This document shows, in pieces, positions 51,132-59,861 of a stretch of DNA of 64,000 nt (its first letter is position 1; every line of letters begins with the position of its first letter). Origin of the DNA: DATKUA01 sp965602675. Lineage in GTDB: Bacteria; Acidobacteriota; DATKUA01. The position numbers and the translations under genes were made by a program. The notes beneath the pieces are model-generated. The model had not been told where the DNA came from. It did no database searches and saw only the letters and a list, made by a program, of their open reading frames with translations. The stretch is taken from assembly GCA_965602675.1 (NCBI GenBank), contig CBFCZO010000004.1:13668-77667 (forward strand), in the 5' to 3' direction.

Positions 51132-52649
51132 TCAGAGCTTCTTGAAGAGGTTGGAGAAGCGCCCCATCTTTTTCCACTCACAGGTCTTCTCGCCGCGCCC
51201 CCTCGGCACCTCGGCCGACGATTCCTTGACTGCCTCCATCCCCAGAGCGGCTCCAATCACCGAATCATGCTCCTTGTAGGGGGCCAGCACTTCCCTCTCC
51301 TCCGTCAGGATATGGGTGTCATAGTCCCCTGAGACGAATTCCGCGTGATACATCACGCGGTCGAGGAATGTTGCCGTGGTGATAACTCCGCCAATCCGCA
51401 GCTCTCGCAGCGCACGCCGCATGCGCCTGATCGCCGCCTCGCGATCCCTGCCCCAGGTGCAAAGCTTGGCGAGCAGCGGATCATACTCCACGGGCACGGT
51501 GCAACCGGCATAGATGCCGGAATCAATCCGCACCCCCGGCCCCCCCGGCCAAAGAATGTGGCTCACGACACCCGGGCAGGGGATGAAATTGCGGTCGGCG
51601 TCTTCGGCGATGATGCGGCACTCCACTGCGGCGCCGCGCGGGTGGATGTCCTCCTGGCTGAAGGACAGCTCGGCGCCCGCGGCGATGAACAACTGCTCGC
51701 GCACGAGGTCGATGCCCGTGACCAGCTCTGTTATCGGGTGCTCGACCTGCAGGCGAGCATTGACTTCCAGGAAATAGAAATGACCGTCCGGGTCCAGCAT
51801 GAATTCCACGGTCCCGGCGTTGACATAACTGCAGGCTTTGGCCGCCTGCACAGCCGCCTCGCCCAGCCTGGCCCGCATCGCCGCGTCAACTGCCGGGGAG
51901 GGGGTCTCCTCCACAAGCTTCTGGTGGCGCCGCTGCACCGAGCACTCGCGTTCCCCGAGGTAGACGACGTTGCCGTGCGAGTCGGCCAGGATCTGAATCT
52001 CGATGTGCCGCGGCCTCTCAATGTACTTCTCTATGAAGATCGTCGCGTCGCCAAAAGCGGAACCGGCCTCGCTGGCGGCCAACTTGAGGCTGCTCGCCAG
52101 CTCCGATGACTTGCGCACCAGCCTCATCCCCTTGCCCCCGCCGCCCGCTGAAGCTTTGATCATCAGCGGAAATCCAAGACCCTTCGCCAGCGCTTTCGCC
52201 TCATCCAGGCTGGCGACGGGGCCTTCGCTACCGGGGACCACCGGCACGCCCGCGTCGATGGCGATCCGCCGCGCCGACAGCTTGTCCCCCATCATCCGCA
52301 TCGCTCCGGGCGTCGGGCCGACGAAAACCAGGCCCGCCTCCTCGCACGCCTCGGCGAACGTCGCCTGCTCGCTCAGAAACCCGTAGCCGGGATGAATCGC
52401 TTCGGCGCCGTGGTTGAGCGCCGCGTCGATGATTCGGTCCGTCCGCAGGTAACTCTCTGTAGATGGTGGCGGGCCGATGTGCGCAGCCTCGTCGGCCAGC
52501 TGCACGTGCAGCGCTGTCTCGTCGATATCGGAGAACACGGCCACCGCCTCGATGCCCAGCTCATGGCAGGCGCGGATTATCCTGACCGCTATCTCTCCCC
52601 GATTTGCTATGAGTATCTTTCTGAAAGGAAGCCTATTGTCTGAAGACAT
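51132..52649 (-). CDS. Biotin carboxylase subunit of an acyl-CoA carboxylase
   Basis: ATP-dependent carboxylation of the biotin on the carrier protein. About 505 residues. Signatures: FRKILIANRGEIAVRIIRACHELGI at the start, the glycine-rich ATP loop KASAGGGGKGMRLV, EKYIERPRHIEIQILAD, RECSVQRRHQKLVEETPSP and FLEVNARLQVEHPITE. The C-terminal extension of about 50 residues past the usual 450-residue core ends in Lys/Phe-rich FSNLFKKL. The start overlaps the peptidase gene end by 17 bases. Fits propionyl-CoA or a related carboxylase because the matching transferase is PccB-like. Confidence 0.93.
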   Translation of the reverse strand: MSSDNRLPFRKILIANRGEIAVRIIRACHELGIEAVAVFSDIDETALHVQLADEAAHIGPPPSTESYLRTDRIIDAALNHGAEAIHPGYGFLSEQATFAEACEEAGLVFVGPTPGAMRMMGDKLSARRIAIDAGVPVVPGSEGPVASLDEAKALAKGLGFPLMIKASAGGGGKGMRLVRKSSELASSLKLAASEAGSAFGDATIFIEKYIERPRHIEIQILADSHGNVVYLGERECSVQRRHQKLVEETPSPAVDAAMRARLGEAAVQAAKACSYVNAGTVEFMLDPDGHFYFLEVNARLQVEHPITELVTGIDLVREQLFIAAGAELSFSQEDIHPRGAAVECRIIAEDADRNFIPCPGVVSHILWPGGPGVRIDSGIYAGCTVPVEYDPLLAKLCTWGRDREAAIRRMRRALRELRIGGVITTATFLDRVMYHAEFVSGDYDTHILTEEREVLAPYKEHDSVIGAALGMEAVKESSAEVPRGRGEKTCEWKKMGRFSNLFKKL

Positions 52650-54165
52650 ATGCGCGCAACTCCTCCTCAAGTTGCTCGCACGGCACTCCGAATACCCTCT
52701 CGAGGGTCGAGACGCCGCCGCGGCCGTTTACTTCTTCCTTGATATATCTCATAAATGGCGCGCGGTAGCTACCGTCTTTTCCTTCCATCAAGAAATGTAC
52801 GAGCATCCAGGCTATCGAGTAGTTGCGCACGAGGTTGCCGCTGTAGAACTGCTCCCGTCCTTCCTTCGAGAGGAAGTCCTCGAAGCGGAAGCGCCAGCCG
52901 TGGCGCATTGTTTGCTGCAGCCAGAGAATACGCGCGAGAGGCGGATTATCGGCTCTGATGCTGAGCGGCAGCCGATAGATGGGCGTGTCCCCGGCGCCGC
53001 GCATTGGCCTCGCTCCGACGAAAATCCTTCCGAGTTGCAGCTTCCCGTCCCTGTCGATCGCCGAGTTGCCGAAATAGTTGGCAATCCCCTCGTCCAGCCA
53101 CAACAGCGATCGGTCGCGCGGAAAGCCGAGAATTGTGTGGTTGTAGTGATGCGTGGCCTCATGAATCAGCGTCCGCAGAGTGCCTTTACCGCGGTTGGGG
53201 TCGGGATACAGAGCGATGATACCGCTCTCGTAATGCCCCGCCGTGCGTACTGCGTCGCCGTTTCCGGACCTCGCCTCCGGATAGAACTCCTGATAGGCAT
53301 CGAACGAGGGCATCAGCAGCACGAAAACCTTCCTCTCGCTGGTTTCCTCGGTAATCAGCGGGGCAAATGTTTCGAGATAAGTGGTTCTCAGGTTCCTCAG
53401 GATTCGCTCGGCCTCACCGGCCCACCCCCTGTCTTTAAAGCGGATGATGAACTCGCCGATGCGGATCTCCCCCACCTCATCGCCCATCAGCCTCGTAGCC
53501 AATAGCAGCCGCCCGGGTTCCACACCCAGCGGCAACGCGGCGAGATCGGAAGAACTGTAGTGGGTGAATAGGTCCCCCGCAGCGGATGGATCCAGGAGGG
53601 CCTTGTCGATGGAGACGGCGTCGGGCGGATCGACCCCGACAAATATCTCCACCTTCATCTGCTTCTTGCCGCCCTCGCTGACGCCCTCACCCGGCTCCAG
53701 CACTGGCGTGCCCCCGCGCACCGAGGCTGCCCCGGCTGCAGGGCCAACACTTTTTACAAAGCTGTGCACCCAGCCCTTGCCGATCGAGAATTCCAGCAGG
53801 AACCAACCGTCCTTTTCCGCAAGGGAGAGCAGGTTGGCCTGTTTGCGGACCTCGCCGATGATCGGGCTGTGAATATCCGGCTTGGCGAATATCAGGTGGC
53901 CCTCACCGACAAGCACGTAGTGCGGGCCCTGAATAAACCTCACGTTTACATGAGGGCGGGGTTGCGGTCCCGCATAATCCTCACGGGGAGGAGTCTTTAC
54001 CGGAAGAATCTTGAGCATTGCAAAAACGGGATCGTTCCGCGTTAGCCACTTCCCAGCATCGCTATCGGGCCAGAGCACGATCGTGAAGACTGACGCCGCC
54101 TCGGCGATGACAAGAATCGCCGACAGCAGTAGCACCCAACTGGTTATCTTGCGCGCAATGGACAC
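52633..54165 (-). CDS. Membrane-anchored peptidase-MA-like metallohydrolase with SH3-like domain
   Basis: 510 residues. N-terminal membrane helix (about 8-31) serving as anchor or signal. A bacterial SH3-like domain follows (about 78-140: GEGHLIFAKPDIHSPIIGEVRKQANLLSLAEKDGWFLLEF), then a gluzincin-type peptidase domain. Zinc ligands His335 and His339 lie in HEATHH, with Glu359 in LWLDEGIANYF, the M1/peptidase-MA pattern. The SH3 part suggests cell-wall contact; the substrate is unknown. It lies inside the carboxylase gene set (154 bp after the carboxyltransferase, overlapping the biotin carboxylase), with no obvious metabolic link. Confidence 0.85.
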   Translation of the reverse strand: MSIARKITSWVLLLSAILVIAEAASVFTIVLWPDSDAGKWLTRNDPVFAMLKILPVKTPPREDYAGPQPRPHVNVRFIQGPHYVLVGEGHLIFAKPDIHSPIIGEVRKQANLLSLAEKDGWFLLEFSIGKGWVHSFVKSVGPAAGAASVRGGTPVLEPGEGVSEGGKKQMKVEIFVGVDPPDAVSIDKALLDPSAAGDLFTHYSSSDLAALPLGVEPGRLLLATRLMGDEVGEIRIGEFIIRFKDRGWAGEAERILRNLRTTYLETFAPLITEETSERKVFVLLMPSFDAYQEFYPEARSGNGDAVRTAGHYESGIIALYPDPNRGKGTLRTLIHEATHHYNHTILGFPRDRSLLWLDEGIANYFGNSAIDRDGKLQLGRIFVGARPMRGAGDTPIYRLPLSIRADNPPLARILWLQQTMRHGWRFRFEDFLSKEGREQFYSGNLVRNYSIAWMLVHFLMEGKDGSYRAPFMRYIKEEVNGRGGVSTLERVFGVPCEQLEEELRAYVFRQ

Positions 54166-54319
54166 TAACTGACCCCGTTATACAAAATCTAGCACACAGG
54201 GCTCAAAGGTGAAGTAGTTCATATTACACACACTGAATGGACCGGGCGGGAACGATGCGTTCCCTGACGCCTGCTTTCAACGCCTCGGAAGCGGGTCTGA
54301 CCGGTGTGCTGTTAGCCCC

Positions 54320-55870
54320 TCAGAGTGGTATGTTGCCGTGCTTGCGCGGCGGATTGGAATCGACCTTGCTCTCGATCATCTCCAGCGCGGCGATCAGCTT
54401 CGGCCGCGTCTCGCGCGGCAAAATCACCTCGTCAATGTAGCCGCGCTCGGCGGCGATGTAGGGGTTGGCAAACTTCTCGCGGAACTCCGCCACGCGCTCC
54501 TCGATGAACGCCTCCTTGTCCTCAGCCTGCGCGATCTCGTTACGCATCAGGATGTTCACCGCCCCGCGCGAGCCCATCACCGCGATCTCAGAGGTCGGAT
54601 AAGCGAAGTTAACGTCGGTGCGGATCTGCTTGGAGGCCATGACGCAGTAGGCCCCGCCGTAACTCTTGCGCGTGATCAGGGTAATCTTGGGCACAGTCGC
54701 CTCGGCAAATGCGTAAAGCAGCTTGGCGCCGTGACGGATGATGCCGCCGAATTCCTGTTTCACGCCCGGCAGGAAGCCCGGCACGTCCTCGAAGGTGATC
54801 AGCGGAATGTTGAAGGCGTCGCAGAAGCGCACGAACCGCGCCCCCTTGATCGACGCGTCGATGTCCAGCACGCCGGCCAGGTGATCCGGCTGGTTGGCGA
54901 CGATGCCGACGCTGTGGCCGCCGAGCCTGGCGAAGCCGACCACCAGGTTGCGACCCCAGTGCTGATGGACCTCGAAGAAATAGCCCTCGTCGACCACCAG
55001 GGTGATGATGCCCTTGATGTCGTAGGGCTGGTTGGGGTTGTCGGGCACGACAGCGTCGAGCGCGGCTTCGGTACGGTCGGGTGGGTCCTCGCTCTCCTTG
55101 AACGGCGGATCCTCGCGATTGTTGCCGGGAAGGAAGGAGAGCAGCTCGCGGATGCCGTCGAGGCAGTGCTGGTCGTCGGGATAGGCGAAGTGGGCCACTC
55201 CGGAGGTGGAGTTGTGCGTCATCGCGCCGCCGAGTTGTTCCTTAGTCACCTCCTCGTGCGTGACCGTCTTGATCACGTCGGGGCCGGTGATGAACATATA
55301 CGAAGTGTGCTGCACCATGAAGATGAAATCGGTGATCGCCGGGCTGTAAACGGCGCCCCCGGCGCAGGGGCCCATAATCGCGCTGATCTGCGGCACCACG
55401 CCGCTGGCGATCGTGTTGCGCAGGAAGATGTCTGCGTAACCCGCCAGGCTGACCACCCCCTCCTGGATTCGGGCGCCCCCCGAGTCGTTGAGGCCGATGA
55501 TCGGCACACCCATCTTCATCGCCAGGTCCATCACCTTGCAGATCTTCTCGGCGTAGGCCTCGCTCAGCGAACCGCCGAACACCGTGAAGTCCTGCGCGAA
55601 GAAATAGACCCGGCGCCCGTTGATCCGCCCGTAGCCGGTGATCACGCCGTCGCCCGGGAACTTCTTCTTCTCCATGCCGAAGTCGGTGCTGCGATGGGTG
55701 ACATAGCGGTCGATCTCGTTGAAGCTTCCTGGATCGAGCAGGTACTCCACACGCTCGCGCGCAGTCATCTTGCCGGCATCGTGCTGACGCTTGACCCGCG
55801 CCTCCCCCCCGGCCTTCAGGGCTTCCTCGTTGCGGCGCTCAAGCTCCCTGAATTTGTCCTCCACACTCAT
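54320..55870 (-). CDS. pccB: Acyl-CoA carboxylase carboxyltransferase (propionyl-CoA carboxylase beta type)
   Basis: Transfers CO2 from biotin to an acyl-CoA, most likely propionyl-CoA to methylmalonyl-CoA. 516 residues, a single chain carrying both N- and C-terminal crotonase-fold halves. Signatures: KRQHDAGKMTARERVEYLLDPGSF, FFAQDFTVFGGSLSEAYAEKICKVMD, GLNDSGGARIQEGVVSLAGYADIF, PCAGGAVYSPAITDF, RKSYGGAYCVMASKQI, and the C-terminal NIPL. A methylmalonyl-CoA decarboxylase alpha subunit is the close alternative; the presence of a biotin carboxylase nearby argues for the carboxylase. Confidence 0.93.
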   Translation of the reverse strand: MSVEDKFRELERRNEEALKAGGEARVKRQHDAGKMTARERVEYLLDPGSFNEIDRYVTHRSTDFGMEKKKFPGDGVITGYGRINGRRVYFFAQDFTVFGGSLSEAYAEKICKVMDLAMKMGVPIIGLNDSGGARIQEGVVSLAGYADIFLRNTIASGVVPQISAIMGPCAGGAVYSPAITDFIFMVQHTSYMFITGPDVIKTVTHEEVTKEQLGGAMTHNSTSGVAHFAYPDDQHCLDGIRELLSFLPGNNREDPPFKESEDPPDRTEAALDAVVPDNPNQPYDIKGIITLVVDEGYFFEVHQHWGRNLVVGFARLGGHSVGIVANQPDHLAGVLDIDASIKGARFVRFCDAFNIPLITFEDVPGFLPGVKQEFGGIIRHGAKLLYAFAEATVPKITLITRKSYGGAYCVMASKQIRTDVNFAYPTSEIAVMGSRGAVNILMRNEIAQAEDKEAFIEERVAEFREKFANPYIAAERGYIDEVILPRETRPKLIAALEMIESKVDSNPPRKHGNIPL

Positions 55871-55913
55871 AGTTTCCCCCTCGCCAATAGGGATGAATAT
55901 GTAATTGACGCAG

Positions 55914-55922
55914 ATTATAGCA
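55914..55922 (-). promoter_or_regulatory. Extended -10 promoter element for the carboxylase genes
   Basis: TGCTATAAT on the minus strand, about 43 bp before the carboxyltransferase ATG. The -35 is poor, as is typical for extended -10 promoters. A Shine-Dalgarno GAGGGGGAA precedes the ATG. Confidence 0.45.
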
Positions 55923-55978
55923 GAGAAAGATCGCTTCCTGAGAAATCATGGTTAGTCGATTAGGTATCAGAGTCGGAA

Positions 55979-56767
55979 CTAATCCTGAACGAGATCGGAT
56001 GCCGCGGCAGGAACGTCCTCGCCCCCGCTCTTGCGGTAATTGACCAGGTATTCATCGGGCAGGTGGATGGCGATCGCGTCGCGCACGTCGCTCATCAGCT
56101 TTTCCCGATCGCGCTTGCCGTACTTCGTTGTGTCGATCGGCTTGCCGATCACCAGCTTGATCGTGCCCTTGTGCACGCGCCAGGAGTTCTTGCGGATGAT
56201 GTCCTTGGTGCCGACGATACTGACCGGCAATATCGGCACTCCGGCCCTCATCGCCAGCAGGAAGCCACCCTGCTTGAACTCCTGCAGCAGAGCGTCGGGC
56301 TGGCGGGTGCCCTCGGGGAAGAAGAGGATGGTGGTGCCGGAGCGAATCCTGTCGGCCGCCTCCAGCAGGCTCTTGGCCGAAGCGCGCGGATTGCTGCGGT
56401 CGACGGCGATCGTGCCGTAGCGCTTCAGGTGCCATCCCATGAACGGTGTGCGGAGCCACTCCTTGCGGGCAATCCAGCGAAACTGCACGGGGATCCAGCC
56501 GCCCAAAATGAGGATGTCGTAGATCGCCTGGTGGTTGGCGGCGAACATCTGCGGACCGTCCCGCAGGGCGTTCTCCGCTCCCTCCACCACCACCTTCGTG
56601 CGGCTGCTCCGGCAGCACCAGCGGCTCCACGTGCGCATGCAATAGTGCTGGAACCTGCCCGTTTTGGAAAAGAGGGAGCCGATTACGGAGAGCGTCCCCC
56701 ACAATACCGTGCTGACGACCCCTCCAGTCCACGCGATGACTGAAAATATTATCGATCCAGATCCCAT
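55979..56767 (-). CDS. plsC: 1-acyl-sn-glycerol-3-phosphate acyltransferase
   Basis: Makes phosphatidic acid at the inner membrane. 262 residues. N-terminal hydrophobic segment (about 4-30). Acyltransferase motifs in order: NHQAIYDILIL (the H-x4-D motif), the FRWIARKEWL block, LFFPEGTRQ, and the hydrophobic VPILPVSIVGT. The tail is hydrophilic. It has its own sigma-70-like promoter and stands divergent from larC. Confidence 0.93.
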   Translation of the reverse strand: MGSGSIIFSVIAWTGGVVSTVLWGTLSVIGSLFSKTGRFQHYCMRTWSRWCCRSSRTKVVVEGAENALRDGPQMFAANHQAIYDILILGGWIPVQFRWIARKEWLRTPFMGWHLKRYGTIAVDRSNPRASAKSLLEAADRIRSGTTILFFPEGTRQPDALLQEFKQGGFLLAMRAGVPILPVSIVGTKDIIRKNSWRVHKGTIKLVIGKPIDTTKYGKRDREKLMSDVRDAIAIHLPDEYLVNYRKSGGEDVPAAASDLVQD

Positions 56768-56787
56768 AACTTCCGCCAGATGAAAGA

Positions 56788-56816
56788 ATTGTAGGAAGTC
56801 GCTCCGATGGAGTCAA
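56788..56816 (-). promoter_or_regulatory. Sigma-70-type promoter for plsC
   Basis: On the minus strand TTGACT (56816-56811), exactly 17 bp, then TACAAT (56793-56788): five of six matches in each hexamer. The predicted start lies about 14 bp before the ATG. Confidence 0.6.
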
Positions 56817-56819
56817 CAA

Positions 56820-56848
56820 TTGATAGCCGATCCGCCCTGTGGTAGCCT
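56820..56848 (+). promoter_or_regulatory. Weak candidate promoter for larC
   Basis: TTGATA (56820-56825), a 17-bp spacer and TAGCCT (56843-56848); the -10 matches only three of six. It is next to the plsC promoter on the other strand. Confidence 0.28.
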
Positions 56849-56879
56849 CTTTCCCACCTGTACGAAAGGATTTTTCGCG

Positions 56880-58055
56880 TTGAAAACTCTCTATTTCGAC
56901 TGCTTCGCCGGCATCAGCGGTGACATGGTTCTGGGCGCGCTGGTCGACCTCGGTGCCGATCGCGACGCGCTCCTCGCCGCGCTGGAAACGCTGCCGGTCG
57001 AAGGCTTCAAGCTCTCGTTCGAGCGTGCCAACAAAAACGGTATCGAGGCTACGCACGCGATTGTCGAGACCGACGAGGATCACCATCACCGCGGCCTGAG
57101 CAAGATTATCAGCATCATCGACGGCAGCGGCGTCAGCGGCAAAGCCAGGCAGCTCGCAAAGGATATTTTCACCCGCCTGGGGAAGGCGGAGGCCGAGATT
57201 CACGGTGTCGACATCGAAGAGATCCACTTTCACGAAGTCGGGGCCCTCGACGCCATCGTCGATATCGTCGGCGCGGCCGTCGCTCTCGATTTGATCGGAG
57301 CCGAGGCCGTCATCGGCTCGCCCGTGCGGACCGGCTTCGGCACGGTCCGTTGCGCCCACGGCGATTACCCGATACCCGCCCCTGCGACTGCGCTGCTGCT
57401 GCGCGACGTCCCTGTTTACGCGGGCGAGCTGGAGGGAGAGTGGTCCACCCCCACCGGCGCGGCCATCCTCACCTCCATCTGCAGCGACTTCAGGAGCATG
57501 CCGGCCATGAAGGTGCATCGCATCGGCTACGGCGCGGGCAAACGCTCTGTGGAGAGCATGCCCAACCTGCTTCGCGTCTTTCTGGGAGAGGTCGAGGACG
57601 AGCAGCCGCGGCAAGTGGTGGTGATCGAGGCCGAAATCGACGACATGAATCCCCAACTCTTCGGCCACCTCCACGATCTACTGCCCGCAGCCGGGGCACT
57701 CGACTGGTACCTCACCCCGGTTCAGATGAAAAAGAACAGACCCGGCTCTCTGCTTACCGTTATCTGCAAGCACGGGAGCCGGCCCGTGGTCGCCGACCTG
57801 ATCTTCCGCGAGACCACTACCATCGGCTACCGCTATTACCACGCGGCGCGCGAGGAACTGGAGAGGGAGATCGTGAAAGTCGCCACCCCGCTCGGTGAGA
57901 TCGGTGTCAAGGTGGCCCGGCGCGGCGGCGGCATCGTCAACGTGATGCCGGAGTTCGAGGACCTGCGCCGGGTGGCCGAGGCGAGTGGCAGGCCGCTGAA
58001 AGAAGTCCGGGAGCTCGCGATGCAAGCCTTTATGGAGCGGAACGGAAGCGAATAA
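56880..58055 (+). CDS. larC: Nickel pincer cofactor biosynthesis protein LarC
   Basis: CTP-dependent nickel insertase that completes the nickel-pincer nucleotide of lactate racemase and relatives. 391 residues. Signatures: LYFDCFAGISGDMVLGALVDLGAD at the start, EIHFHEVGALDAIVDIVGAAVALD, GTVRCAHGDYPIPAPATALLL, GEWSTPTGAAIL, and the C-terminal VVVIEAEIDDMNPQLFGHL. A His-rich spot (EDHHHRG) is a possible nickel contact. TTG start with AAAGGA upstream. larA, larB and larE are not in the window, so the partner genes must be elsewhere or another enzyme uses the cofactor. Confidence 0.92.
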   Translation: MKTLYFDCFAGISGDMVLGALVDLGADRDALLAALETLPVEGFKLSFERANKNGIEATHAIVETDEDHHHRGLSKIISIIDGSGVSGKARQLAKDIFTRLGKAEAEIHGVDIEEIHFHEVGALDAIVDIVGAAVALDLIGAEAVIGSPVRTGFGTVRCAHGDYPIPAPATALLLRDVPVYAGELEGEWSTPTGAAILTSICSDFRSMPAMKVHRIGYGAGKRSVESMPNLLRVFLGEVEDEQPRQVVVIEAEIDDMNPQLFGHLHDLLPAAGALDWYLTPVQMKKNRPGSLLTVICKHGSRPVVADLIFRETTTIGYRYYHAAREELEREIVKVATPLGEIGVKVARRGGGIVNVMPEFEDLRRVAEASGRPLKEVRELAMQAFMERNGSE

Positions 58056-58075
58056 CAGATTCTCAGGAGGGCAGA

Positions 58076-58408
58076 ATGGCTAAGGATACGATTTCTTTCA
58101 AGGAATTCCAGGATATCGAGTTGCGCGCGGCCCGCGTGCTCAGCGCCGAAAAGGTCGAGGGGACCGACAAGCTGATGAAGATGCAGATCGATCTCGGCAG
58201 CGAGCAACGCCAGATCGTCGCCGGTATCGCCCAGGACTACACCCCCGAGGAGATGGTCGGCAAGGACATCATGGTGGTCGCCAACCTGCAGCCCGCCAAG
58301 ATCCGCGGCGTCGAGAGCAACGGCATGCTGCTGGCCGCCAACCTCGACGGCAAGCCGATCCTGGCCACCTTCGATAAGGAAGTCCCGCCCGGAACGCCGA
58401 TAACCTGA
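58076..58408 (+). CDS. Stand-alone tRNA-binding domain (methionyl-tRNA synthetase beta-type)
   Basis: 110 residues, an OB-fold tRNA-binding domain of the MetG C-terminal/EMAP-II/Arc1p/CsaA class. Signatures: ISFKEFQDIELRAARVLSAEKVEGTDKLMKMQIDLG, RQIVAGIAQDYTPEEMVGK, VVANLQPAKIRGVESNGMLLAA. It probably acts as a trans-acting appendix to a MetRS lacking this domain. A strong Shine-Dalgarno (AGGAGGG) precedes the ATG, 20 bp after larC, within the plus-strand gene run. Confidence 0.92.
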   Translation: MAKDTISFKEFQDIELRAARVLSAEKVEGTDKLMKMQIDLGSEQRQIVAGIAQDYTPEEMVGKDIMVVANLQPAKIRGVESNGMLLAANLDGKPILATFDKEVPPGTPIT

Positions 58409-58442
58409 CCGGCGCACGGCCGTCTAATCCGGCTTGGAGGCT

Positions 58443-59840
58443 ATGTTCCTCGACTCCCATTGCCATCTCGACGATCCCGCTTTCGACGATGATCGGGATG
58501 AAGTAATCCGCAGGGCAGCGGAAGCCGGGCTGCGGTATCTGCTGACAATCGGGACCGACCCGATAAGCGCCCAAAAGGCGCTCGCGCTGGCCGAAAGCTT
58601 CGATTTCATCTACGCGGCGGCGGCAGTCCATCCCCACGACGCCGCCTCGGTCGACAACGGCGCCCTCGCCGCCTTCAGGGAATTTTACAGCCACCCGAAA
58701 ATGATCGGCGTCGGCGAGACGGGGCTCGATTTCTACTACGACAACAGCCCGCGGGAGCAGCAGGAGAGGGTTTTCAGGCACTTCCTGCGGCTGGCCCTGG
58801 AACTCGACATGCCGGTTATTATCCACCTGCGCGACCCGAAAGACGGCCCGCCGCTGGCGCGCGAACGCTTCTTCAGCATCCTCGACGAGGAGTGCCCCGC
58901 AAAAATCAAGGGGATTATGCACTGCTTCACGGGCGGCTACGATTTCGCCATGCAATGCATCGAGCGCGGCCTCATGATCTCCATCCCCGGCGTTGTAACC
59001 TTTCCCAAGGCGGAAGATCTGCGCGATGCGGTTTCTCGGCTGCCCTACCGCAAGCTGCTGGTCGAAACCGATTGCCCCTACCTCGCACCGGTGCCCAAGC
59101 GAGGCAAGCGCAACGAGCCCGCATTCATAGAGCACACAGCCCAAAAAGTGACGGAGCTAAAGAACATCACTCACGCCGACCTCGACAGGATCCTCGCCTA
59201 CAACTTCGAAACGCTCTTCGGCCTGGGAGAGCGCGGCCCCCAGCAGGAGGACAATATCGCTTACGAGATCAGGGGAAACCTCTATCTCAACCTCACAAAC
59301 CGCTGCACATGCAACTGCTCATTCTGCGACCGGACCCGGGGCGCCACCGTCAGCGGCTACCACCTCGGCCTGCGGCGCGAGCCGGAGGCGGCCGAGTTGA
59401 TAGCGGCTGTCGGAGACCCGAAACGCTTCCGCCAGATCGTTTTCTGCGGCTACGGCGAGCCGACCATCCGCCTCGAGACGCTCAAGGAAACTGCTCGAGA
59501 ACTCAAAGCGCGGGGCGCCGTGATCAGGCTGAACACCAACGGCCACGGCGAGCTGATCCACGGCCGCGACATCCTGCCGGAGCTGTTCGGGCTGGTCGAC
59601 TTGATCTCGGTCAGCCTCAATGCCGCGAATGCTGAGGATTACGTCCGCCTCTGCCTGCCCGATCATGGCGAACAGGCTTTCGAGGCGGTCAAAAGCTTTA
59701 TTCGCCGCTCGGCCGAGCTCGGTTTCGAAACCACGGCCTCCGCGGTCGAGCTGCCGGGTCGGGACCCGGAGCCGATCAGGCGGTTGGCGGAGAGTCTCGG
59801 GGCGAAATTCCGCACGCGCTTCTATAATGTCGTAGGCTGA
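58443..59840 (+). CDS. Fusion of TatD-family metal-dependent hydrolase and TatD-associated radical SAM protein
   Basis: 465 residues. N-terminal TatD domain (1-262): FLDSHCHLDD, AVHPHDA, GETGLDFYY, IHLRD, HCFTGGYDF and ETDCPYLAPVPKRGK, i.e. all metal ligands. C-terminal radical SAM domain (about 270-465): Cys288-x3-Cys292-x2-Cys295 in LTNRCTCNCSFCDRT for the 4Fe-4S cluster, FCGYGEPTIR, RLNTNGHGELI and VSLNAANAEDYVRL. The two halves exist as separate neighbouring genes in many genomes (the TatD-linked radical SAM family); here they are one chain without a stop between them. The ATG gives the standard TatD start; GGAGG is very close (2 bp). Confidence 0.92.
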   Translation: MFLDSHCHLDDPAFDDDRDEVIRRAAEAGLRYLLTIGTDPISAQKALALAESFDFIYAAAAVHPHDAASVDNGALAAFREFYSHPKMIGVGETGLDFYYDNSPREQQERVFRHFLRLALELDMPVIIHLRDPKDGPPLARERFFSILDEECPAKIKGIMHCFTGGYDFAMQCIERGLMISIPGVVTFPKAEDLRDAVSRLPYRKLLVETDCPYLAPVPKRGKRNEPAFIEHTAQKVTELKNITHADLDRILAYNFETLFGLGERGPQQEDNIAYEIRGNLYLNLTNRCTCNCSFCDRTRGATVSGYHLGLRREPEAAELIAAVGDPKRFRQIVFCGYGEPTIRLETLKETARELKARGAVIRLNTNGHGELIHGRDILPELFGLVDLISVSLNAANAEDYVRLCLPDHGEQAFEAVKSFIRRSAELGFETTASAVELPGRDPEPIRRLAESLGAKFRTRFYNVVG

Positions 59841-59861
59841 AAAGGGAGCGAGCGAGAGGAT

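Noticed and set aside
56052..57674. 540-codon minus-strand frame spanning plsC and larC
   Set aside because: It runs through the divergent promoters and antisense to larC, then out of frame through plsC. Both real genes have full motif sets.
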